Assembly: GCA_002411015.1 (NCBI GenBank)
Contig: DHPY01000096.1
Span: forward strand, 27,815-76,677
DNA length: 48,863 bases
Direction of reading: 5' to 3'
From: Armatimonadetes bacterium UBA5352
Lineage (GTDB): Bacteria; Armatimonadota; Zipacnadia; Zipacnadales; UBA5352
Positions 42,601 to 48,863 of the stretch are shown one piece after another; positions within the stretch are counted from its first letter, which is position 1; every line of letters starts with the position of its first letter. A program made the translations under genes and the position numbers. The notes beneath the pieces were generated by a model, which saw only the letters and a program-made list of their open reading frames with translations, was not told the DNA's origin and searched no databases.

Positions 42601-44385
42601 TCAGAACGAGAGCGTCGTCTGGAACTGCAGGAGATCGCTTGCGTCGTCCGTGCTCTCATCCACGGCCGCCTGGTGCGCCCATGTGAGCGAGCACTCCACG
42701 CGCTCCCGCACCTTCGCGCGGAGGCGGGCGCCGTAGAGGGCGTCGTAGCAGAGGCCATCCAGCGGCGAGGCCTCCCACCAGCCGCTGTTGCTCGAGAGGC
42801 CGTAGTAGAAGAGGTCGAGCGGCAGCCGGCCGTCGCAGGCATGCCAGGTGGCCTCGCCCCCGATGACCTCGAGGTTCGGGATCGCGAGCGGACTGCGCAG
42901 CCAGCGCTCGTAGGGGATGAGGCGCGAGCCCTCCCGCTCACAGAGCACCTCGTAGTACGGGTTCAGCGAGGAGTAGACGATATCGTACTCGGCCTGGACG
43001 TCGCTGACCATCCCGGTCAGCTTGAAGTCCGGCGTGTCGAGCAACTCCAGGATGACCATGTAGGCCTCAGGTTCGGAGGTTCGCTGATACAGGTGCCGGT
43101 TCGCGTGTGCGCTAAGCTGAGCGTACTCGAACCACAGGTTCAGGCTCTTGTAGTAGTTCCACCAGCCGTCTACGCCCCAGGCGCGCTCGTAGTACTCCCT
43201 GCCATCGCTCTGGGTGATTCCGAAGCCGTGGATCAGCCACGGGATGCCGACCGACCAGCGCGGCGCGCGGTACTGCAGATAGAGCGACTCGTAGTGGTTC
43301 GCCTTGCTGCTGGCGAACTCGCCGCCGGAGTGCTGGTACTGGGCCGCACCCGCGAAGGCATCGAGGCTGAGCCCATCCGCCAGGAATGGCTCGAAGCGCG
43401 CGCGGATGCCCTGCTGGGAGAGCCGCTCGTTGCTGACGACCAGCCCCAGGCCGTACTGCTGGAACTGCCGGCCGAGCGTCCACTCGCCGTCAATCGGCCA
43501 GTCGGCCTCATAGCGCACCCACGCCTCGTCTACGTAGGGCGTGTTGCCGAGGTAGCCACGCTCGGGGTCGGGCGTGCCGCCGGTAATAGGCAGCGGAGTC
43601 TCGACCTCGCCGAGCTCGACGCCGAGCGCCGCCAGCGGCTCGCGTCCGTCGGCCATCTTGACGGTGATCCGGCCGAAGGTGTTGTCTGTGACGTAGCCCT
43701 CCATCCCGACGAGCATCGTAAGAGCGTCGAACTCGTTGTCGAGGCTCACATCGCCGCAGACCGTGCCGAGGCGGTAGTCGAGGTAGCCGAAGGACACCGG
43801 GAAGGCCCGCCGCCCCTCAAGCTCGCCCACGCGATCGTGGAGGTCCAGCAGATCGGCCTCGACGTCGGCAGTCGCGTCCCTCAGCGTCGCCAGCTCATCC
43901 GCGAGCTCGCGCGTGAGGCCCTGCACAAGCTCATTTATCTCCGGTGAGAGCGTGGCTGGCGGGCCTGCGGGTCCGGGAGGTCCGGGCGGTCCCATGGGGC
44001 CCGCAGGCCCCCGCGGGCCGGGTGCGTCTCCAGGGGCGATCGACGGTCCGCGCGGTCCCTGCGATCCGGGAGGGCCGACTAGCTCCGAGCTACGCTCCGC
44101 CAGCACCTCGAGCATCCGCGAGAGTGCCATCGCGAACTCGTAGCGGGTGAGCGGGCGGTCGCCGTGGAAGCCGCTGTTGGCGTAGCCGATCATGATGCCC
44201 TGCGAGAGGATCGCCTCCACGGCATCATACGCCCAGTGGTCATACGGCACGAGCCCGAGGCTGCGGCTGCTGACGCCGTCGGCGATCATTCGCGGCGGGG
44301 GGAGGGCGGTGTTCTGTGCCAGCGAGACACCGCCAGCCACGGTGCACGCCAGGATGAGTGCTGCGATGGAGAGCCTGCCAGACAT
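42601..44385 (-). CDS. SLH-tethered outer-membrane barrel protein with collagen-like segment
   Basis: 594 residues. Signal peptide (about 1-23), one S-layer-homology domain (about 45-95: DHWAYDAVEAILSQGIMIGYANSGFHGDRPLTRYEFAMALSRML), a collagen-like Gly-X-Y segment (about 104-143: GPRGPAGPMGPPGPPGPAGPP), a coiled coil (about 146-190), then an aromatic-rich beta-barrel ending in Phe, the BAM recognition signal. This resembles the SLH-OMPs of Terrabacteria diderms, in which SLH binds peptidoglycan polymers and the coiled coil spans the periplasm. It is probably a porin. The collagen-like insert is unusual. Start ATG 44385 with AAGGGG; sigma-70-type promoter at 44429-44457. Confidence 0.88.
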   Translation of the reverse strand: MSGRLSIAALILACTVAGGVSLAQNTALPPPRMIADGVSSRSLGLVPYDHWAYDAVEAILSQGIMIGYANSGFHGDRPLTRYEFAMALSRMLEVLAERSSELVGPPGSQGPRGPSIAPGDAPGPRGPAGPMGPPGPPGPAGPPATLSPEINELVQGLTRELADELATLRDATADVEADLLDLHDRVGELEGRRAFPVSFGYLDYRLGTVCGDVSLDNEFDALTMLVGMEGYVTDNTFGRITVKMADGREPLAALGVELGEVETPLPITGGTPDPERGYLGNTPYVDEAWVRYEADWPIDGEWTLGRQFQQYGLGLVVSNERLSQQGIRARFEPFLADGLSLDAFAGAAQYQHSGGEFASSKANHYESLYLQYRAPRWSVGIPWLIHGFGITQSDGREYYERAWGVDGWWNYYKSLNLWFEYAQLSAHANRHLYQRTSEPEAYMVILELLDTPDFKLTGMVSDVQAEYDIVYSSLNPYYEVLCEREGSRLIPYERWLRSPLAIPNLEVIGGEATWHACDGRLPLDLFYYGLSSNSGWWEASPLDGLCYDALYGARLRAKVRERVECSLTWAHQAAVDESTDDASDLLQFQTTLSF

Positions 44386-44428
44386 TCCCGCACCCCTTCT
44401 GGGCCAACATGGGGGCTATCTGCCACGC

Positions 44429-44457
44429 ATCGTATAGCCGTCTCACTCACCTGTCAA
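44429..44457 (-). promoter_or_regulatory. Housekeeping promoter of the SLH-barrel gene
   Basis: A perfect TTGACA -35 (44457-44452), 17 bases, then TACGAT (44434-44429, 4 of 6 against TATAAT). The predicted leader is about 37 bases. Confidence 0.6.
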
Positions 44458-44557
44458 CATCCACAGCGTGCAAAGCCAGCGCAGAGGGCAGGAACCGGCT
44501 CCGCTTCCGCCGAACAGGCAGGTGCAGATCGGGCTCCATCCCATGGAGGTGCTTCCC

Positions 44558-45550
44558 ATGCCTGTCCGCTGGGCAATCGTGGGCTGCGGTGATATCGCGA
44601 ACAAGGCCGTCGCTCCCGCCATCACAGGCCATCCCGACGCCGAACTCGTCAGCCTCTTCTCGCACACCCCCGAGCGGGCCGAGGAGCTTCGCAGCGCCCA
44701 TGGCGCGGAACGCGCGACCACCGATCTCACGGAGGCGGTGGGCGCGGATGACGTTGACGCGGTCTACGTGGCATCGCCGGTCTTCCGCCACGCGGAGGAG
44801 ACCCTGGCGGCGGTTCGCGCCGGGAAGCACGTGATCGTGGAGAAGCCGATGGCGCTCTCGGTCGCGGATGGCGAGCGGATGATCGCAGCGGCGGATGAGG
44901 CGGGCGTGCACCTGAGCGTCGCCTACTACCGGCGCTTCTTCCCGAAGTCGCGCAGGATCCACGACCTCATCGCAGACGGCGCGATTGGGACGCCGGTCGT
45001 CTGTGAGATCACCATCGGCAGCTCGGCGCGCATCACGCCGGACAACCCGAAGTACTGGCGCACGCTCCCGGAGCAGGGCGGAGGCGGGGCGTTGATGGAC
45101 GTCGGCAGCCACCGCCTCGACCTCGCCTGCTACTGGCTGGGCGAGCCGCGGCAGGTCTGCGGCTTTGCGGACACCGTCGTGCGCGACGACATGGAGGTGC
45201 CGGACATCGAGTGCCTGCTCGCGCGGATGAAGTCGGGCGCGCACCTGCACTGCACCGCCACCTGGGCGATCGCCACCCGCGCCGATGACGTGGCGATCCG
45301 CGGGAGCGAGGGCACGCTGTCGGTGCGCGGCTACGACCGCGATCCGCTCGTCCTCGCGCGCGGAGACGCCATCGAGGAGTTCGACCTCCCACCGGAGGCG
45401 AACTGGCATGTTCCGCTGATCGCCGACTTCACCCGCGCGCTCGTGGAGGGCCGTGAGCCGGAGTTCACCGCCCGCGACGGCATCCAGGCGACGCGGATCA
45501 TGGAGGGCTGCTACCGCTCCAGCGAGACCGGGAGGACGGTGGAGGTGTAG
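44558..45550 (+). CDS. Gfo/Idh/MocA-family oxidoreductase
   Basis: 330 residues from ATG 44558, seven bases after GGAGGT. The N-terminal Rossmann motif (WAIVGCGDIANKAVAPAI) binds NAD(P). The conserved E-K-P motif (GKHVIVEKPMALS) and the C-terminal domain with GGGALMDVGSHRLDLACYWLGEP, carrying the catalytic-site His, follow. The family oxidises or isomerises sugars, inositols and related polyols; substrate unknown. Followed 69 bases later by an aldo/keto reductase, likely the same transcript. Confidence 0.92.
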   Translation: MPVRWAIVGCGDIANKAVAPAITGHPDAELVSLFSHTPERAEELRSAHGAERATTDLTEAVGADDVDAVYVASPVFRHAEETLAAVRAGKHVIVEKPMALSVADGERMIAAADEAGVHLSVAYYRRFFPKSRRIHDLIADGAIGTPVVCEITIGSSARITPDNPKYWRTLPEQGGGGALMDVGSHRLDLACYWLGEPRQVCGFADTVVRDDMEVPDIECLLARMKSGAHLHCTATWAIATRADDVAIRGSEGTLSVRGYDRDPLVLARGDAIEEFDLPPEANWHVPLIADFTRALVEGREPEFTARDGIQATRIMEGCYRSSETGRTVEV

Positions 45551-45619
45551 CGGGCAGGTGCGGCGGCATCCCCCGCCGAACACGTCCATCACGCGCATCC
45601 GTACCGAGGAGGGCATCTC

Positions 45620-46612
45620 ATGGAACTGCGACAGATCGGCTCGTCCAACGTTCGCCCGACCCCCATCGTCTTCGGCGCATGGGCTATCGGCGGCTGGCTC
45701 TGGGGCGGCACCCATGATGCGCAGGCCATCGAGGGTATCAATGCCGCGATCGACGCGGGCATCAACGCGATAGACACCGCACCTGTCTACGGCTTCGGCC
45801 ACTCGGAGAGCGTCGTCGGCGAGGCAATCCGCGGCCGGCGCGATGAGGTGCTCATCTTCACCAAGTGCGGCGTCCGCTGGGACCTCGAGGAGGGCCAGCA
45901 CCATTACGACACCGAGGACGCCGAGGGGAACCCGGTCCGCCTCGTGCGCAACCTCTCCCGCGACAACATCCTCCGCGAGTGCGACCAATCGCTTGAGCGC
46001 CTTGGGATCGAGCAGATCGACCTCTACCAGTGCCACTGGCCGGATGCGACTACGCCGATCGCGGAGACGATGGGCGCGCTGACGGAGCTGCTCGACCAGG
46101 GGCTGATCCGCGCGATCGGCGTGAGTAACTTCACGCCGGAGATGATCGAGGAGTGCCTGCGGTATGGCCCGGTGCACTGTTCGCAGCCGAAGTTCAGCCT
46201 GCTCACACGCGAGAACTACGACGGCGTGATTGCGTGGTGCGATGAGCATGGCATCGCGAGCATCGTCTACTCGCCGATGGAGCAGGGGATGCTGACGGGG
46301 AAGGTCACGGTTGACCGCGCGTTCAGCGCCGGCGATCAGCGGAACACGCGGCCGTGGTTCACGCGGGAGAACGTCGTGCGGGTCAACACGGTGATAGATG
46401 ATGCAATGCGCCCCATCGCGCAGGCTCATGACGCGACGGTGGCGCAGGTCACGCTGGCATGGACGATCGCCGCGCCGGGGATCACCTGCGCGCTGGCAGG
46501 CTCGCGCAACGCTGAGCAGGCGCGCGAGAACGCGGGTGCGATGCAGGTAGAGCTAAGCAGCGAAGAGTTCGCGGCGATCCGCGAAGCGTTCTGGCAGATC
46601 GAGGGCCCGTAG
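45620..46612 (+). CDS. Aldo/keto reductase
   Basis: 330 residues with the NADPH-dependent (alpha/beta)8 reductase pattern. The catalytic tetrad is recognisable: D and Y in AIDTAPVYGFGHSE, K in LIFTKCGV, H in LYQCHWPD. IRAIGVSNF and the cofactor-phosphate loop ALAGSRNAEQARENAGA near the C-terminus also match. GAGGAGGG precedes the ATG. It probably acts on a sugar or sugar-derived carbonyl with its neighbour. It converges on the yraN gene with a 14-base gap. Confidence 0.93.
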   Translation: MELRQIGSSNVRPTPIVFGAWAIGGWLWGGTHDAQAIEGINAAIDAGINAIDTAPVYGFGHSESVVGEAIRGRRDEVLIFTKCGVRWDLEEGQHHYDTEDAEGNPVRLVRNLSRDNILRECDQSLERLGIEQIDLYQCHWPDATTPIAETMGALTELLDQGLIRAIGVSNFTPEMIEECLRYGPVHCSQPKFSLLTRENYDGVIAWCDEHGIASIVYSPMEQGMLTGKVTVDRAFSAGDQRNTRPWFTRENVVRVNTVIDDAMRPIAQAHDATVAQVTLAWTIAAPGITCALAGSRNAEQARENAGAMQVELSSEEFAAIREAFWQIEGP

Positions 46613-46626
46613 GCGGAGCGACCGCG

Positions 46627-47241
46627 CTACCGGCGCCCGCCGGTGGCGCGCCACTTCCCGGCACTGCTGCGCGCGCTCCGCTGGAGCCCCGGCGCGTTGG
46701 CGAGTGCGTGGCGCCTCTTGCGCGGAGGCTTCTCGCGGAATGCATCCTGCACCACGTTGAACTCGCACGGCTGCCCGTCATGGTCCAGCCAGACCTCGGC
46801 GACGTCATAGCGCGGCTGCCCATCGCGCGGGTCCTGCCCGTGCTCACGCATGTAGGCGCGCGCGCACGCGATGACCTGCCGCTGCTTCTTGATGCGCACC
46901 GTATCCACCGGGCGCATCACCGATCCGACGGTTCTCGCCCGCACCTCGACGAACACCGGGCGCCGCTCATGCTGCGCGACGATGTCGATCTCCCCGGCAC
47001 CCGCGGGCACATTGCGGCCCTTGATCGCGTAGCCGCGCCGGCGGAGTTCCCGCGCGGCATACTCCTCAGCGCGCCAGCCGGCTTGATGCCGCGCATGCCC
47101 CCGCTCCCCGAGCCACGACAGCCGGTGACGCTCGGCGCCTTTACGGGAGGCCCCGAGGCCAACGTGCGAGGCGAAGCGGGTGAGGACGGCCATCAGGCGG
47201 TGGAGGAGGCTCTGCGGGATTCTCGGGCGCTCCACGCGCAT
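46627..47241 (-). CDS. yraN: YraN/UPF0102-family nuclease-fold protein with extended termini
   Basis: 204 residues, longer than the usual 115-130. The core (about 55-150) is typical: GWRAEEYAARELRRRGYAIKGRNVPAGAGEIDIVAQHERRPVFVEVRART, with the acid residues of the PD-(D/E)xK nuclease fold, then KKQRQVIACARAYM and YDVAEVWLD. Extra basic stretches of about 50 residues lie at each end. Function in the family is unproven. It starts two bases after the QueG-like stop. Confidence 0.85.
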   Translation of the reverse strand: MRVERPRIPQSLLHRLMAVLTRFASHVGLGASRKGAERHRLSWLGERGHARHQAGWRAEEYAARELRRRGYAIKGRNVPAGAGEIDIVAQHERRPVFVEVRARTVGSVMRPVDTVRIKKQRQVIACARAYMREHGQDPRDGQPRYDVAEVWLDHDGQPCEFNVVQDAFREKPPRKRRHALANAPGLQRSARSSAGKWRATGGRR

Positions 47242-47243
47242 CC

Positions 47244-48275
47244 TCAGCCGTCACCCCGTGTGGACAGCCGCCACGGCTTGCGGCGCCGGAACGGCGTCTC
47301 GAACTGGTTGCTCAGCACCCCTCGCTCCTCGAGATGCACCATGCAGGCTCGGATGCACCCACGCCCTCCGCAGAGCGCGGAGTTGTACGCGCCGACGTTG
47401 GCGTAGTGGCTGCGTAGAACGCTCATTACCTGCAGCGCCCGGCTCGGGGTAAGGTCTGCCTTTCCTGAGAGGATCTCCGCAGCCTCGGGCATCTCGTCGA
47501 ACGCGTCCTCAGGCAGGAACGGGTTGGTCTCGCGGTTGCTGCCCATGTAGCCGTGGAAGCAGTTCCATTCGGCGATCTTCCCCCACTCGATCTCGCGGCC
47601 TGCGACGGTCACGCGCACGGTTTCATCACCGCTGATCGCACTGACAGGGCAGTCAGCGACACAGGCCATGCAGCGGTCGCACAGCGGCGGACCATCGTAG
47701 AGCGGATCAGGCTCGAGCGGCGCGTCTGTGAGCACGAACGCAAAGCGCTGGCGCGGGCCGAACTCGGGCGTCAGGAAGAGCTTGGAGTAGCCGATCTCCC
47801 CGAGGCCGCAGCAGAAGGCAGCGATGCGGAAGTGGAACATCACATCAGGCGCGGGGCGATCCTCCGCGACGGGCCGGGAGTAGCGGATGCGGCGACCGTA
47901 TTCGGAGGACTCATCCGGGTCCCCGGTGGTATCAGAGATGGCCATGCGACTGCCAGTGTTGCGGAAGACCGCGCCCTCGTAGCCGTTGTCCTCGAGGAGG
48001 CAGGCGAGTTCGTGAAGTACCATGGGAGCGTAGACCTCGTTGATGTTCGCGTAGCCCATGGATGGGTACTGATAGAAGTGGGTGCCCTCCTCAATCCCGC
48101 GCAGGTAGCCGCGTGGGATGCGGAAGGCGAGGCCGATGAGTGCCTTCGCTTCGGGGAAGATGTAGCGCGGGTCCATCTGCGGCGGCGCGCCCTCGAAGCG
48201 CTCCATGGGTGAGATCCCGACGAGGTCGGCGCCCATGGCTCTGGCGGCCTGCTTGATGTCTGCGGATGATAGCAT
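47244..48275 (-). CDS. 4Fe-4S protein related to epoxyqueuosine reductase (QueG-like)
   Basis: 343 residues from ATG 48275 (GGAGG eleven bases upstream; a GTG at 48302 would add nine). A ferredoxin motif C-x2-C-x2-C-x3-C-P (about 199-210, CDRCMACVADCP) and later cysteines (WNCFHGY; LCGGRGCIRACM) suggest one or two clusters. The N-terminal part (KQAARAMGADLVGISPMERF) and GLGEIGYSKLFLTPEFGPRQRFAFVLTDAPLE resemble QueG and reductive-dehalogenase-like proteins. QueG identity is not certain, as the C-terminal HEAT-like repeats are not evident. Confidence 0.75.
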   Translation of the reverse strand: MLSSADIKQAARAMGADLVGISPMERFEGAPPQMDPRYIFPEAKALIGLAFRIPRGYLRGIEEGTHFYQYPSMGYANINEVYAPMVLHELACLLEDNGYEGAVFRNTGSRMAISDTTGDPDESSEYGRRIRYSRPVAEDRPAPDVMFHFRIAAFCCGLGEIGYSKLFLTPEFGPRQRFAFVLTDAPLEPDPLYDGPPLCDRCMACVADCPVSAISGDETVRVTVAGREIEWGKIAEWNCFHGYMGSNRETNPFLPEDAFDEMPEAAEILSGKADLTPSRALQVMSVLRSHYANVGAYNSALCGGRGCIRACMVHLEERGVLSNQFETPFRRRKPWRLSTRGDG

Positions 48276-48449
48276 GCCCTGTTTATCCTCCGGATGTGGC
48301 ACGCGCTGTGGCTGATGTGGGATAGTGCGCCGGCAGCGACATGGAACCCTCTTCTCGCCGAGTGTCTTCTCGGATTCTAATGCGCGGAGCGGTCTCCGCA
48401 GAGGCCCGGCCCTGGTCTGTTAGTGCAGCTCAGGAACGTCGGGCTGGGC

Positions 48450-48478
48450 TGGATTTTGCGGCGAGAACGGGGTATAAT
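48450..48478 (+). promoter_or_regulatory. Promoter of rnpB
   Basis: A perfect -10 TATAAT (48473-48478) has a weak -35 (TGGATT, 48450-48455, 3 of 6) 17 bases upstream. Transcription is expected to begin around 48485, matching the start of the RNase P RNA. Confidence 0.7.
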
Positions 48479-48485
48479 GTGGATG

Positions 48486-48863
48486 CGGAGAGTGTGTCGG
48501 ATGGTCGCGGGTGGGTGCTGCGAGGCGCTCATCTGAGGAAAGTCCGAGCTCCAGAGGGCAGAGCACTGGGTAACGCCCAGGCGGAGTGATCCGACGGAAA
48601 GTGGCACAGAAACGACACCGCCCGTGGCAGACGGCCGTGGCCAGACTTGGCTGGTGTCATGGGTAAGGGTGAAAAGGTGGGGTAAGAGCCCACCAGCGGT
48701 GTGGTGACATACCGGCTGGCTAAACCCTGCTTGGAGCAAGCCCGAATAGGGGAGCGATGAGGCGGCCCGCTGAGCTCCCGGGTAGGGTGCATGAGGCGAC
48801 TGGCGACAGGCGTCCTAGCGAAATGACCATCACCTGCGGAAGCAGGAGACAGAACTCGGCTTA
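48486..48863 (+). ncRNA. rnpB: RNase P RNA, bacterial type A, 3' end cut by window
   Basis: Conserved blocks appear in order: GAGGAAAGTCCGAGCTCC (48535-48552), ACAGAAACGACACCGCCC (48606-48623), the P15 loop GGTAAGAGCCCACC (48681-48694) that binds the tRNA CCA end, and the 3' core block ACAGAACTCGGCTTA up to the last base. CCGAG (48544-48548) pairs with CTCGG (48855-48859), a compensated change from the common CCGGG/CCCGG. The 3' strand of helix P1 lies outside the window; the exact 5' end is estimated from the promoter. Confidence 0.95.

Noticed and set aside
42397..43947. 516-codon plus-strand frame opposite the SLH-barrel gene
   Set aside because: It crosses repeat copy E and is antisense to a clear signal-peptide-bearing gene.
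44447..46429. 660-codon open frame on the minus strand opposite the two oxidoreductase genes
   Set aside because: It is the mirror of Gfo/Idh and aldo/keto reductase coding; composition is Arg/Ala/Asp-rich with no domain.
48297..48311. TGGCACG-N4-GTGGC on the plus strand, resembling a sigma-54 promoter
   Set aside because: The invariant -12 GC is missing, and no plus-strand gene follows until rnpB, which has its own TATAAT.

Overview
The window is one contiguous piece of a GC-rich (high 60s percent by eye), gene-dense bacterial chromosome. The lineage is inferred to be a diderm of the Armatimonadota/Terrabacteria type or a related candidate phylum. Pointers are an outer-membrane barrel protein tethered by an S-layer-homology domain (42601-44385), abundant secreted carbohydrate-active proteins, and sugar Gfo/Idh/MocA and aldo/keto reductases. 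No 16S gene is present to settle this. I saw no tRNA, CRISPR array, transposase or phage gene.

Layout. (1) 1-10114: a carbohydrate-active block with a 1280-residue secreted CBM9-like/TIM-barrel-like protein, a heparinase II/III-type polysaccharide lyase, a secreted beta-propeller, a GH43-like five-bladed propeller and a small Cys/His-rich protein. (2) 10122-11597: WrbA and a degenerate histidine kinase that is divergent from flagellin. (3) 11874-16167: late flagellar genes fliC, fliD, fliS and a fliT-like gene. (4) 37948 down to 16174, all on the minus strand: one large flagellar block, flgB-flgC-fliE-fliF-fliH-fliI-fliJ-slt-fliK-flgD-kinase-flgE-flbD-motA-motB-fliL-fliN-fliO-fliP-fliQ-flhA-fliR-flhB-fliA-sigma54 activator. 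Many junctions are 1-4 nt stop/start overlaps. (5) 38104-42337: rpoN (sigma-54), a membrane protein, then fliM and fliG as a separate unit. (6) 42601-48275: the SLH-collagen-barrel protein, a Gfo/Idh/MocA oxidoreductase, an aldo/keto reductase, a YraN protein and a QueG-like Fe-S protein. (7) 48486 to the end: RNase P RNA, cut by the window edge.

Regulation can be read from the DNA. Strong sigma-54 (-24/-12) promoters precede fliG and flgB, a third lies inside the kinase gene upstream of flgE, and a weaker one precedes flbD. Sigma-28 (FliA)-type promoters precede fliC and the divergent degenerate kinase, and a weaker one precedes rpoN. The same block encodes both sigma factors, a GAF/histidine kinase, and an NtrC-type sigma-54 activator with no DNA-binding domain. 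This suggests a self-contained hierarchy, rpoN plus activator to hook-basal body to FliA to filament, with possible feedback of FliA on rpoN.

The least expected structure is a dispersed family of long intergenic palindromes (copies at 1-94, 4124-4261, 17441-17636, 37995-38041 and 42448-42548). They carry GGAGGGGCC/GGCCCCTCC termini and nested hairpins and sit mostly at gene 3' ends, two of them just upstream of sigma-54 promoters. Missing from the window are rod genes flgF/G, ring genes flgH/I, flgK/L, flgM, flhF/G and all che genes.
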